A program made the position numbers and the translations under genes. From Thermovirga sp. (GTDB taxonomy: Bacteria; Synergistota; Synergistia; Synergistales; Thermovirgaceae): DNA of 32,894 bases. Location of the stretch: NCBI RefSeq assembly GCF_017656375.1, contig NZ_JACDOB010000017.1, positions 1 to 32,894 on the forward strand, in the 5' to 3' direction. Each line of letters begins with the position of its first letter. The stretch's first letter is position 1. The notes below the pieces were generated by a model. That model searched no databases. It was given only the letters and a program-made list of their open reading frames with translations, and had not been told where the DNA came from. Positions 24,339 through 31,969 of this stretch are shown one piece after another.

Positions 24339-24680
24339 TGGTGTTTCGCTCCATAGTATAAGTAAATAGTATTTTAAGAATTTAATTCGATAAGGTAAGT
24401 TCCATAAACTGGGACTTGCCTTATATTTTTATTATTAATTTATTTACTCATGTAAGAGAAGACTAAAGTATTTTTGTTATCATGGGGCAAAATTGAGTCT
24501 ATATATATTGAGTAGGGTGAAAAGTTGCAGTAAGGGCTTTGGATTTAAAATTAGGAAGCAAGCAAGCAAAACTAAGCATAATTTGAGGTGGTCTTCTTCA
24601 TGTATTCAAGAAAGGGCTAAATATGGTACTTATTTCGTGATTATAAGGAGGGTGTTTTACTTTTTATTTCAGCATGAATT
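24339..24680. other. Gene-poor gap between the flavoprotein and DUF190 genes
   Basis: It starts with the flavoprotein terminator (24391-24430). The remaining 250 bases are AT-rich and hold a 70-codon plus-strand open frame (24493-24705) that runs into the DUF190 gene and has no family resemblance or good ribosome-binding site. I see no RNA gene, repeat or convincing promoter. Confidence 0.5.
24391..24430 (+). terminator. Rho-independent terminator of the flavoprotein gene
   Basis: AAGGTAAGTTCC (24392-24403) pairs with GGGACTTGCCTT (24411-24422) over 12 bp including two G-U pairs, with a 7-nt loop, followed by ATATTTTT. Confidence 0.8.
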
Positions 24681-25022
24681 TCATTTATTGTCCCCTTTTC
24701 TGTAGTATATGACTTTGATGTTTTCTAGGGTTACTAGCCCTTCTTTCATCATTCCATCTACTTCGGGCAAAAACGCCTGGATGCGTTCAGGTGTGTCTAC
24801 TATTTCTATCACTAGTGGCAGGTCTTCAGACAACCTCAAAATTTTTGCGGAATGGATTCTGCTGTGGGCGCCGAACCCCAGTATTCCCCTCAAGACTGTT
24901 ACACCTGCCATGGAGAGTTCCCTCGCTCGCGTCACTATGGCTTCGTAAAGAGGTTTACCATTATATTTATCGCTTTCTCCTATAAAGATTCTTAGAAGTT
25001 GAGCTTCCCTGGGGAGTTTCAT
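24681..25022 (-). CDS. DUF190 family protein associated with CrcB
   Basis: This 113-residue protein of the DUF190 family has a ferredoxin-like, PII-related small alpha/beta fold. Recognisable segments are LLRIFIGESDKYNGKPLYEAIV near the N-terminus and AGVTVLRGILGFGAHSRIHSAKILRLSEDLPLVIEIVDTPERI in the middle. Members often sit beside crcB, as here. A regulatory or accessory role in fluoride export is suspected in general but not proven. AAGGAGG lies 7 bases before the ATG. It follows crcB on the minus strand by 21 bases and is likely cotranscribed. A decayed copy of its C-terminus lies at 22574-22636. Confidence 0.88.
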   Translation of the reverse strand: MKLPREAQLLRIFIGESDKYNGKPLYEAIVTRARELSMAGVTVLRGILGFGAHSRIHSAKILRLSEDLPLVIEIVDTPERIQAFLPEVDGMMKEGLVTLENIKVIYYRKGDNK

Positions 25023-25043
25023 GGCTTTTCCTCCTTAATTGAA

Positions 25044-25433
25044 TCAGATGAATTTGCCTATTATGATACCGCAAAACATGAAAATAATTCCCAATGTGTT
25101 TTGTAGAATAATATTTGCCATTGCCCATACAAATTGTCCATCTCTCAACATTTGAGTTGTCTCCAGCATAAAGGTGGAGAACGTAGAGAAGGCTCCGAAA
25201 AATCCGACGAAGAGTATTATCCGTATTTCCCCTGGCATCTCCAGTTTGTCTTGAAAAATTGTAAATAAAGCGCCAGCGAAAAAACACGCCAGAAGGTTGA
25301 CGAAGAACGTCCCCATGGGGAAAAGTATATTCAAGTTTTTCTGAATTAGCCCTGTTAACCCGTATCTACAAAGGGCTCCCATTGCACCGGCTACAGCGAG
25401 CCATAAAATTTTGTGAGATGTTACTAATGTCAT
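25044..25433 (-). CDS. crcB: CrcB/Fluc family fluoride exporter
   Basis: This 129-residue protein has four hydrophobic segments and functions as a dual-topology dimeric fluoride channel in the inner membrane. Family motifs are GAMGALCRYGL (residues 16-26), GTFFVNLLACFFAG (usually GTLxVNxxGSFxxG; alanine replaces the glycine) and GFFGAFSTFSTFMLE, which lines the fluoride path with phenylalanines. The frame extends 15 codons further upstream, but AGGCGGTG precedes the ATG at 25433, homologues begin here, and the remnant copy at 22755 starts at the same residue, all supporting this start. A promoter is visible at 25464-25492. No fluoride riboswitch was found in the leader, which is only about 25 nt long. 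Confidence 0.93.
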   Translation of the reverse strand: MTLVTSHKILWLAVAGAMGALCRYGLTGLIQKNLNILFPMGTFFVNLLACFFAGALFTIFQDKLEMPGEIRIILFVGFFGAFSTFSTFMLETTQMLRDGQFVWAMANIILQNTLGIIFMFCGIIIGKFI

Positions 25434-25463
25434 AGATATACACCGCCTATAAGGATATGTTAC

Positions 25464-25492
25464 TTTATAAAACTGCAAGTAGTTTTTGTCTA
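25464..25492 (-). promoter_or_regulatory. Promoter of the crcB-DUF190 pair
   Basis: On the minus strand, TAGACA (25492-25487), 17 bases and TATAAA (25469-25464), each one mismatch from consensus, lie about 30 bases upstream of the crcB ATG. Confidence 0.65.
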
Positions 25493-25691
25493 GTGTCTAT
25501 ATTATATGGAATTTAATTTGAGATGTTTCATCTATGATGCATAAATATATTATAAGTATTGCCGCAGAGGTCAGATTATTAAAATTTGTTTTATGAGTGA
25601 AATAATTGTTTAGTTATTATACTTATTTATTTGATAAACTTATATAGCGCGAATGGCTATTTCAGATGAGATATAAGAGGGTGCATGATAA

Positions 25692-26099
25692 ATGTATTTT
25701 AAACTTTTTCCGATAGGAATAGTTTGTTCCCCTTTTAAGACAAGGCAGGAGGTTCCTAGGCAGGGGGAAGAGATCTTGCCGCCTGTCAAGATAGAAATTT
25801 TTTCAAAGTACCTCACTGGGTTAAGGAAGTTGGCTGAAGGGCAAAGCATATACGTGTTAACCTGGCTTCATCTGGCAGATAGAAAAATTTTGGAGGTTCA
25901 TCCTAAAGGCGACAGGCGTCTTGCTTTACACGGTGTTTTTGCTACTCGCTCTCCCGATCGACCTAACCCGATAGGGTTGCATTTGGTTACGTTGGAACAA
26001 ATACTGGAAGATGGAATTATAGTGCATCCTCTGGAAGCAATAGATGGGACACCTGTCTTGGATATAAAGCCTTATTTATCAAGGGAAGGTATATATTAG
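25692..26099 (+). CDS. TrmO/TsaA family tRNA methyltransferase
   Basis: This 135-residue protein is of the TsaA/TrmO family, which N6-methylates the threonylcarbamoyl-adenosine at position 37 of certain tRNAs using SAM. The signature GVFATRSPDRPNPIGLHLVTL is intact (about 80-100), along with AIDGTPVLDIKPYL (117-130) and the N-terminal PIGIVCSPFKTRQEVPRQG. The length fits the single-domain bacterial or archaeal form; the E. coli protein has an extra C-terminal domain. GAGGGTG precedes the ATG. An unrelated SAM methyltransferase gene follows after 8 bases, so they are probably cotranscribed. Some close relatives act on other small molecules, so the tRNA role is by family. Confidence 0.85.
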   Translation: MYFKLFPIGIVCSPFKTRQEVPRQGEEILPPVKIEIFSKYLTGLRKLAEGQSIYVLTWLHLADRKILEVHPKGDRRLALHGVFATRSPDRPNPIGLHLVTLEQILEDGIIVHPLEAIDGTPVLDIKPYLSREGIY

Positions 26100-26107
26100 G
26101 TGACGAA

Positions 26108-26698
26108 ATGAAAAATCTTAAAGCAAAAGCTCTTAACAGGAAAGCGGCAAACAAGAAAAGTAGACCTGATGATATCTTGAAAGCCATGGATTTAAAGCCT
26201 GGAATGGTTATAGTTGATATAGGAGCAGGAGGTGGTTATTTTACCCTTAGGTTTGCTGAGATTGTGGGTGATGAGGGTAGGGTTTATGCTGTTGACACAA
26301 ATTCGACATCTTTGAAGTTTATCGAAGGTAATGCATTCAAGAAGGGGTTGAATAATGTACATGTAGTGTTAGCAAATGACACGTTAAATTTGCCCTTAAA
26401 AAAAGTTGATGTCATATTCATGCGCAATGTCACGCATCATATACCTGACAGGATACAATATTTTAAGAACCTGAGAAAATTTTTGAAAATTGATGGGAGG
26501 ATCGCCATTATAGAATATAAGAAAAGTAAATTCCTCAGCTTTCGTGGTATCTTCGGACATTACGTTTCAAAGAAGGCTCTTATGCACGAAATGTTGGAAT
26601 CGGGGTACACGTATGAAAAAGAGTACGATTTTTTACCGGAACAGTATTTTGTGGTTTATTCGAATGTGTCGGTGATTAATGCTCGTGGTTACGACTAA
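26108..26698 (+). CDS. Class I SAM-dependent methyltransferase
   Basis: This 196-residue protein has a Rossmann-type methyltransferase domain: motif I VIVDIGAGGGYFTLRFA (about 34-50), motif II with the acidic ribose contact in VYAVDTN, and the motif IV region VDVIFMRNVTHHIPD. The best family resemblance is to the UbiE/Methyltransf_11 or 25 group. The N-terminal lysine-rich stretch KNLKAKALNRKAANKKSRP is typical of one subset found in anaerobes. The substrate is unknown. AGGTGA lies 5 bases before the ATG. It follows the TrmO-like gene with an 8-base gap, and the DUF2284 gene follows 30 bases later. Confidence 0.85.
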   Translation: MKNLKAKALNRKAANKKSRPDDILKAMDLKPGMVIVDIGAGGGYFTLRFAEIVGDEGRVYAVDTNSTSLKFIEGNAFKKGLNNVHVVLANDTLNLPLKKVDVIFMRNVTHHIPDRIQYFKNLRKFLKIDGRIAIIEYKKSKFLSFRGIFGHYVSKKALMHEMLESGYTYEKEYDFLPEQYFVVYSNVSVINARGYD

Positions 26699-26728
26699 AG
26701 GATCACGTTGTCGTAAGGAGGAAGATAA

Positions 26729-27280
26729 ATGGGAGAGCTTTTGACGGACGGCATCTTGTTTGTGGATAAGCTTCTTTTAAGCAGGGGATTTGATGATTAT
26801 AAATGGATACGCCCTGGAAATATGCCAGTGTCATATTGGGTGAGAATGAAATGCATGTATGGTTGTCCCGATTACGGGCGAAATGCATCTTGTCCCCCCA
26901 ATGCCCCTACCATAGGAGAATGTAAAGCCCTCTTGGCAGAATATGAGAAGGCAGTGTTCATTCATCTCTTTTACGATTCTGGCCCAAAACTCATGAAGGA
27001 CTGGGTCATGAGAAAACAGAAGGAGCTCTTGGATATAGAAAAAAATATATTTATGCATAATATGGAGAAGGCATTTCTCCTTTCTTTTGATAATTGCAAT
27101 TTGTGTGACAAGTGCACAGGATCGGTTGATACGTGTCGTTTCCCATACATGAGAAGGCCGACTATGGAGGCCTTTGGCATAGATGTATTCTCGTTAGCCA
27201 AGATGCTCGGTTATCATATCTCGGTGAAAAAGGATTTCAAGGAATCTACCAATAGATATGCATTGATCTTGGTCAATTGA
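26729..27280 (+). CDS. DUF2284 cysteine-rich metal-binding protein
   Basis: This 183-residue protein is of the DUF2284 (predicted metal-binding) family. The two cysteine clusters are CMYGCPDYGRNASCPPNAPT (about 42-61) and CNLCDKCTGSVDTCRFPYMRRPTMEAFGID (about 122-151), consistent with an Fe-S cluster or zinc site. Function is unknown; the family is common in strict anaerobes and methanogens. AAGGAGG is 8 bases before the ATG. It ends tail-to-tail with the minus-strand UPF0282 gene, the two overlapping by 8 bases, so no separate terminator fits between them. Confidence 0.88.
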   Translation: MGELLTDGILFVDKLLLSRGFDDYKWIRPGNMPVSYWVRMKCMYGCPDYGRNASCPPNAPTIGECKALLAEYEKAVFIHLFYDSGPKLMKDWVMRKQKELLDIEKNIFMHNMEKAFLLSFDNCNLCDKCTGSVDTCRFPYMRRPTMEAFGIDVFSLAKMLGYHISVKKDFKESTNRYALILVN

Positions 27281-28235
27281 GAGAACATTGGCTACTGCTG
27301 CTATTGGCATTGTAAAACTTTTTACCCTGTTCCCAATAAACATCAGCGCTTATTTTTCCTTTTGCATATTTTGTGTGCCAATCTTGGGGGACTGGCATCT
27401 TCTCGTATAAATCTTTTCTGGAAGCTTCAAGAAGCATTCTTTGCTGATGCATAAAATCTGCACCACATATGATTCTCTTTCCTGTTTTACATGATAGTTC
27501 TTCTATCCATTTTATGCCTTCATAGTTCCTCATTATGTGGTGGTCTATAATGATTGTGCCTATGCTTTCCGCTAATTTCTTGATGTTGTGTTTGGCTTCT
27601 GCAACTTGATCCTTTGAAAGTGCTCTCGGGATATATAAGGGAGGGCCGTCGACGAAAACGATATCTGGATGCCAATCTATTATTTGGGATATGGCTTCAT
27701 CGTTTATTAATTGGATACCAGGAGCGTGGACAAACACGCGGTCTTCTTCCACTCTCGTCATTATGACTGTAGTTGAGAGGTCATTGCCATGGGTTACAGG
27801 TTGAGAAAATGTCATATTGTCCATGTTTCTACCTTCTGCTGCAATGGGTTTTTTGCCCAACATGCTGAATAGCTGTTTTGCGCGTTTTGATTCCAAGTCA
27901 GATAGATACATATCACTTTTTGTGTATATTTCTACGTTAGGATTCAAGCCAATTAAATTCTTTACATTGAGTTGGTAGGGATTGGCATCATATAGCGGAA
28001 CATGGTCTCCGTGGAAATGGCTGATTACTATAGATGTGGCCACAGACCAATACTCTATAATTTGGGCCCTAATCCTTTCACCTACTGCAATTTGGAAAGG
28101 ATGCGGCAGCAGTTTGTGCCTCATATAACCTAATGCAATGCCAGGGTCAATTAATATCTTTTTGTTTTTTGTCTCAATAAGGCAGCAACAACCTCTTACT
28201 CCTAGTGATTCTGTTCCTAGAATTTTTATTCTCAT
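27273..28235 (-). CDS. UPF0282 family metallo-beta-lactamase-fold hydrolase
   Basis: This 320-residue protein has the metal-binding motif HFHGDH (in VISHFHGDHVP, about 73-83), the strand-rich N-terminus MRIKILGTESLGVRGCCCLIETKNKKILIDPGIALGYMRHKLLPHP, and further metal-ligand candidates near HGND, FVDGPP and IIDHH. The GVRGCCCLIET and PHPFQ signatures are those of UPF0282, a family best known from archaea. Reaction and substrate are unknown. The cysteine triplet at 16-18 could bind metal or be redox-active. The Shine-Dalgarno is weak (AGAGA). Convergent overlap with DUF2284 and the archaeal-type family hint at transfer, but base composition does not obviously differ. Confidence 0.82.
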   Translation of the reverse strand: MRIKILGTESLGVRGCCCLIETKNKKILIDPGIALGYMRHKLLPHPFQIAVGERIRAQIIEYWSVATSIVISHFHGDHVPLYDANPYQLNVKNLIGLNPNVEIYTKSDMYLSDLESKRAKQLFSMLGKKPIAAEGRNMDNMTFSQPVTHGNDLSTTVIMTRVEEDRVFVHAPGIQLINDEAISQIIDWHPDIVFVDGPPLYIPRALSKDQVAEAKHNIKKLAESIGTIIIDHHIMRNYEGIKWIEELSCKTGKRIICGADFMHQQRMLLEASRKDLYEKMPVPQDWHTKYAKGKISADVYWEQGKKFYNANSSSSQCSLN

Positions 28236-28291
28236 TATTATTCTCTGTAAGTATAAGTTTTACATGAAATATGATACTGTAAAAAGTACGA

Positions 28292-28321
28292 AAGGAGCCT
28301 TCACGGGATATGAAGGCCCTT
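28292..28321 (-). terminator. Rho-independent terminator of glyA
   Basis: AAGG-(A bulge)-GCCTTCA (28292-28303) pairs with TGAAGGCCCTT (28311-28321) around a 7-nt loop, 6 bases beyond the glyA stop. On the minus strand the tail is TCGTACTTTTT, with a delayed U-run. On the plus strand GGTTTTTATT follows, so it may work in both directions. Confidence 0.65.
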
Positions 28322-28326
28322 GGTTT

Positions 28327-29604
28327 TTATTCGTTTGTAATACGTGTTAAAGAAGCGGAAATTTCGTGAGGAGTCATGTAAAGAGGATGTTTTAGGCACA
28401 GAGATATCACGGCTTCCTTATAGGGTTCAAGGTCAGCTTTATCTTTTTCCTCCAGTATGTTGCCTATAATGGAGGCTATTTCTTCTATATCTTTTTCGAG
28501 GAATCCTCTCGATGTTACAGCGGCTGTGCCTATTCTAATTCCGCTGGTGATTGTAGGTTTTTTGTCGTCGTAGGGTATCATGTTTTTATTGACGGTAATG
28601 CCGACCTTTGCCAGGCGTTCTTCGGCTTCAACTCCTGTAAGATTCCATGGCCTTAAGTCTACTAGCATGAGGTGATTATCTGTTCCTCCTGATACGATGC
28701 GAAGTCCCATTTCCTGAAGTGTCGAGGCCATTCTGCGGGCGTTGGTCTGGACTTGTTTTGCATATTTCTTGAATTCCTCGGTATCTGCTAATTTAAATGT
28801 AACTGCTTTCGCCAGGACGTTTTGCAATATTGGACCTCCCTGTGTTCCCGGGAAGATGGCTTTATCTATCTTAGAAGCGTGTTCTTTGCGGCATAAGATG
28901 AATCCTCCACGGGCCCCACGTAATGTCTTAGTAGTTGTGCTAGTTACGACATCTGCCCATGGTACCGGAGTTGGATGCACCCCTGCAGCTACAAGCCCAG
29001 CAATGTGAGACATGTCAACCATTAGGTAAGCTCCTACTTCGTCTGCTATGCGTCGAAAAGCCTCGAAATCTATAAAGCGAGAATAGGCACTGCAGCCAGC
29101 TACTATCAATTTGGGCTTGTGAGCTATTGCTAAGTCTCTGACTTGATCGAGGTCAATTTGTTCAGTCTTCTTACTGACTCCGTAGAAAACGGCATTGTAA
29201 AACTTTCCAGTTATGCTGACTTTGCTGCCGTGAGAGAGGTGGCCACCATGGCTGAGATCCATTGAAAGGATAGTATCGCCTACATTAAGAAGAGCCATAT
29301 AGGCTGCGAGGTTTGCATTTACTCCAGAGTGGGGTTGTACATTTGCGTGTTCAGCTCCGAATAGCTCTTTTGCTCGTCTGATAGCGAGGTCCTCAATCTG
29401 ATCTATAACTTCACATCCTCCATGATAGCGATTTCCTGGGTAACCTTCTGCGTATTTATTAGTGAGTACGCTGCCTTGGGCTTCCATTATGCATTCTGGG
29501 ACAAAATTTTCGGAGGCTATAAGTTCTATAGTGGTGCTTTCCCTCAGCAATTCTTTGGAAATTAATGCCGAGACCTCGGGGTCTACCGCTTCTAACTTGT
29601 GCAT
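28327..29604 (-). CDS. glyA: Serine hydroxymethyltransferase
   Basis: This 425-residue PLP enzyme interconverts serine and glycine with tetrahydrofolate and is the main source of one-carbon units. The PLP lysine is K226 in [14 protein letters not shown], with D197 and H200 in [10 protein letters not shown] (E. coli K229, D200, H203). [23 protein letters not shown] and [11 protein letters not shown] are intact. The start is ATG with AGGTG upstream. It is a single-gene transcript with its own terminator, divergent from the riboswitch-controlled OadB-like gene. No regulatory RNA is evident on its own strand. Confidence 0.98.
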   Translation of the reverse strand: MHKLEAVDPEVSALISKELLRESTTIELIASENFVPECIMEAQGSVLTNKYAEGYPGNRYHGGCEVIDQIEDLAIRRAKELFGAEHANVQPHSGVNANLAAYMALLNVGDTILSMDLSHGGHLSHGSKVSITGKFYNAVFYGVSKKTEQIDLDQVRDLAIAHKPKLIVAGCSAYSRFIDFEAFRRIADEVGAYLMVDMSHIAGLVAAGVHPTPVPWADVVTSTTTKTLRGARGGFILCRKEHASKIDKAIFPGTQGGPILQNVLAKAVTFKLADTEEFKKYAKQVQTNARRMASTLQEMGLRIVSGGTDNHLMLVDLRPWNLTGVEAEERLAKVGITVNKNMIPYDDKKPTITSGIRIGTAAVTSRGFLEKDIEEIASIIGNILEEKDKADLEPYKEAVISLCLKHPLYMTPHEISASLTRITNE

Positions 29605-29766
29605 ACGTTGCTCACCTTCCCTTAAAGTATTTTGTTGTTTCTATGTTAAAGGGATAATAGCACATAATCTCTGTAAAGACATAGTTGCTTTTTTAAGGCT
29701 AGTAGCCATAAGATGGGAATATTGCTAAAATAAAAACTACTTTTTGTTGATATTCAAAGTAACAAA
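29605..29766. promoter_or_regulatory. Divergent promoter region between glyA and the riboswitch
   Basis: This AT-rich stretch must contain the start sites of glyA (minus) and of the riboswitch transcript (plus). TATTAT on the minus strand near 29655 and GATATT (29749-29754) on the plus strand are -10 candidates, but neither has a convincing -35. Nothing else is seen. Confidence 0.35.
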
Positions 29767-29859
29767 GCCAAAGGGGAGTAGCTTGAAGGCAGAATCACCA
29801 GCACGGCCTCAAGGGGTCTGGTTCTGTCGGCATTTGAGGATGCTAGCGAGACCTTCGGC
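29767..29859 (+). ncRNA. yybP-ykoY-type (Mn2+) riboswitch aptamer
   Basis: The two conserved halves of this class are present: AAAGGGGAGUAGC (29770-29782) and UAGCGAGACCUU (29844-29855). Closing helix P1 is GCCAAAGG (29767-29774) with CCUUCGGC (29852-29859), with one A-C mismatch. Between them lie CUUGA-(A)-GGC (29782-29790) with GCCUCAAG (29805-29812), an intervening loop containing UCACCA, and a small hairpin GCAU/AUGC (29830-29843). The known class binds Mn2+ and usually controls Mn2+ exporters (MntP, TerC, UPF0016, P-type ATPases). Its 3' P1 strand also forms the terminator stem, so ligand binding should turn expression on. Confidence 0.8.
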
Positions 29860-29889
29860 GTGGCAGGTGCCATGCGAAGGTCTTTTTTT
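29850..29889 (+). terminator. Riboswitch-controlled intrinsic terminator
   Basis: GACCTTC (29850-29856) pairs with GAAGGTC (29876-29882), stacked on GCGTGG (29858-29863) with CCATGC (29870-29875), loop CAGGTG, followed by seven Ts (29883-29889). The first strand overlaps P1 of the aptamer, making aptamer and terminator mutually exclusive. Confidence 0.93.
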
Positions 29890-29927
29890 GTGAAGTTGGA
29901 TCTGCTAGCTGAAGGGAGGCAGAAAAA

Positions 29928-31049
29928 ATGGATTGGTTTTACATGTTAGCTGAAAGCTTTACATGGAAACAGTTAATTATGATCGGTGTGGGATTTGGGC
30001 TGATATGGTTAGCCGTAAAGAAAGAATATGAGCCAAATCTTCTATTGCCCATGGGTTTTGGAACTATATTAGTTAACCTACCGTTATCTTCTGCTATTAC
30101 CCAAATTGTTAACGGAGTACCTCATGAAGGAGCATTGAGCCTATTGTTTAATTTGGGAATAGCTACAGAGCTCTTTCCTCTTTTGATTTTTATAGCTGTT
30201 GGAGCAATGATAGATTTTACACCCCTTTTGGCCTGCCCTGTAATGTTTCTATTTGGATTAGCAGCTCAGGCTGGAATTTTCTTGACTCTTGGCATAGCTT
30301 TGTTTTTGGGGTTTGATTTAAAAGAAGCAGCTTCAATAGGTATAATAGGTGCTGCTGATGGTCCAACCTCAATATATGTTGCAAACAAGTTTGCGCCACA
30401 TCTTTTGGGGCCAATCTCGGTAGCTGCTTACACATATATGGCTATAGTGCCCATAATACAACCGCCAGTAATTAAAACTTTAACTACTAAGGCTGAGAGA
30501 AAAATAAAAATGAGGTATGCTTCAAGAGAAGTGTCCTATCGAACCAAAGTGCTTTTTCCAATAATTGTTACGATAATTGCTGGAATTGTAGCTCCTGCTT
30601 CGGTGTCTCTTATAGGATTTTTGATGTTTGGCAATATGATAAAAGAGTGCGGCGTGTTGGATAGGCTCGCTAAAGCTGCTCAAAACGAACTGGCTAATAT
30701 AGTTACATTGCTGCTTGGATTTTCTATTGCAGCAATGATGACGGGAGATCTTTTTGTGAGAGAGGAAACTATAGTTATAATTGGTTTAGGTCTTGTAGCT
30801 TTTATTCTAGACACAGCATCAGGGGTTCTCTTTGCTAAATTTGTTAATTTATTTTTGAAAAACAAGGTTAATCCCATGGTGGGAGCAGCAGGAATTTCGG
30901 CATTTCCTATGTCAGCGAGGGTTGTACAAAAGTTGGCAAAGGAAGAGGATCCGTCTAATTTTATATTGATGCATGCGGTGGGCGCTAATGTGGCGGGTCA
31001 AATAGGGTCAGTCCTTGCAGGAGGGATTCTTCTAATGTGGTTAGGCTAG
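29928..31049 (+). CDS. OadB/MmdB/GcdB-like membrane protein (Na+-transporting decarboxylase beta-subunit family), orphan
   Basis: This 373-residue protein has about 9-11 hydrophobic segments. It has the family's ion-translocation motifs: GIIGAADGPTSIYVA with D144 (Klebsiella OadB D203), GNMIKECGVLDRLAKAAQNELANIVTLLLG, and NPMVGAAGISAFPMSARVVQ with the conserved Asn and Ser. The beta subunit normally couples decarboxylation of biotin-bound CO2 to Na+ export and works with alpha (carboxyltransferase), biotin carrier and gamma/delta partners. None is encoded within the 3 kb upstream or 1.8 kb downstream that I can see. Expression is controlled by a yybP-ykoY-type riboswitch. It may share partners encoded elsewhere, or act as a stand-alone cation transporter, possibly for Mn2+ (inference). 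GGGAGG precedes the ATG. Confidence 0.88.
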   Translation: MDWFYMLAESFTWKQLIMIGVGFGLIWLAVKKEYEPNLLLPMGFGTILVNLPLSSAITQIVNGVPHEGALSLLFNLGIATELFPLLIFIAVGAMIDFTPLLACPVMFLFGLAAQAGIFLTLGIALFLGFDLKEAASIGIIGAADGPTSIYVANKFAPHLLGPISVAAYTYMAIVPIIQPPVIKTLTTKAERKIKMRYASREVSYRTKVLFPIIVTIIAGIVAPASVSLIGFLMFGNMIKECGVLDRLAKAAQNELANIVTLLLGFSIAAMMTGDLFVREETIVIIGLGLVAFILDTASGVLFAKFVNLFLKNKVNPMVGAAGISAFPMSARVVQKLAKEEDPSNFILMHAVGANVAGQIGSVLAGGILLMWLG

Positions 31050-31138
31050 AGCGTTATCGTGTTAGAGATTTAAAGGCTTCAAAACATTTTAAATATGCTG
31101 CTGCGGAATTATCAAATATTTAAAAGGGAGGTAAAAAG

Positions 31139-31969
31139 ATGGAAGAAAGTAAGAGAGAACGCCTTGAAGAGCTGGCCCGAGCTATTCGCTGCGATATCAT
31201 TAAGATGCTCGAAGCTGCAGGTTCAGGGCATCCGGGAGGTTCTTTGTCGGCCGTGGAGATAGTCACAGCTCTGTACTTTGAGGTAATGAGACATGATCCT
31301 AAGAACCCTCAATGGGAAGGCAGGGACAGGTTCATTCTCTCCAAAGGGCATGCTTGCCCGGTAGTGTACGCTGCCCTTGCAGAGGCCGGTTATTTCCCGA
31401 AGGAGGAGTTGCTTACTCTGAGACAGTTTGGATCCAGGTTGCAAGGCCATCCTGATAGGAAAAAACTTCCAGGTCTGGAAGCTTCTACGGGTAGTTTAGG
31501 ACAAGGGTTGTCCATTGCTGCTGGAATTGCCTTAGGTTTCAGAATGGATAGGAGAAGAAACGACGTATATTGTCTGATGGGTGATGGTGAACTTAACGAA
31601 GGACAGATTTGGGAGGCGGCTATGACGGCCTCACATTACAAGCTTGATAATTTATGCGGCATAGTTGACCATAACTGCCTTCAGATAGATGGTTGGACGT
31701 GTGAGGTTAAAAACATGGAACCCCTTGCGGACAAATGGAAGGCCTTTGGTTGGAACGTCATAGAAGTTGATGGACATAATATTGAAGAAATAATTGCAGC
31801 CTTCAAGAGGTTTAAGCACACCCACTTCAAGCCTACTGTGATAATAGCCCATACTATAAAAGGAAAAGGTGTGTCGTTTATGGAAGACGATGCAGCGTGG
31901 CACGGTAAGGCACCCAATAGTGAACAAGCAGCCTTAGCCTTGAAAGAACTCTGTGGGGGGTGTTGTTAA
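31139..31969 (+). CDS. Transketolase, N-terminal subunit
   Basis: This 276-residue protein is the thiamine-diphosphate-binding half of a split transketolase, as found in many anaerobes and archaea. Evidence: the AAGSGHPGGSLSAVEIVTALYF segment, DRFILSKGHACPVVYAALAEAG, EASTGSLGQGLSIAAGIALG, the TPP/Mg motif GDGELNEGQIWEAAMTASHYKLDNLCGIVDHN, and HTIKGKGVSFMED near the end. With the next gene it transfers two-carbon units in the non-oxidative pentose phosphate pathway. GGGAGG lies 8 bases before the ATG. The stop codon shares a base with the next gene's ATG (TAATG), indicating coupling. 89 bases separate it from the OadB-like gene with no clear terminator, so read-through from the riboswitch transcript is possible. 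Confidence 0.95.
   Translation: MEESKRERLEELARAIRCDIIKMLEAAGSGHPGGSLSAVEIVTALYFEVMRHDPKNPQWEGRDRFILSKGHACPVVYAALAEAGYFPKEELLTLRQFGSRLQGHPDRKKLPGLEASTGSLGQGLSIAAGIALGFRMDRRRNDVYCLMGDGELNEGQIWEAAMTASHYKLDNLCGIVDHNCLQIDGWTCEVKNMEPLADKWKAFGWNVIEVDGHNIEEIIAAFKRFKHTHFKPTVIIAHTIKGKGVSFMEDDAAWHGKAPNSEQAALALKELCGGCC

Noticed and set aside
24493-24705. 70-codon plus-strand frame before the DUF190 gene
   Set aside because: No ribosome-binding site, no family resemblance, and it runs into the 3' end of the DUF190 gene on the opposite strand.
25434-25691. Possible fluoride riboswitch upstream of crcB
   Set aside because: The predicted promoter leaves only about 25 nt of leader, and the fluoride motif core is not visible; the remaining bases are AT-rich with no clear structure.
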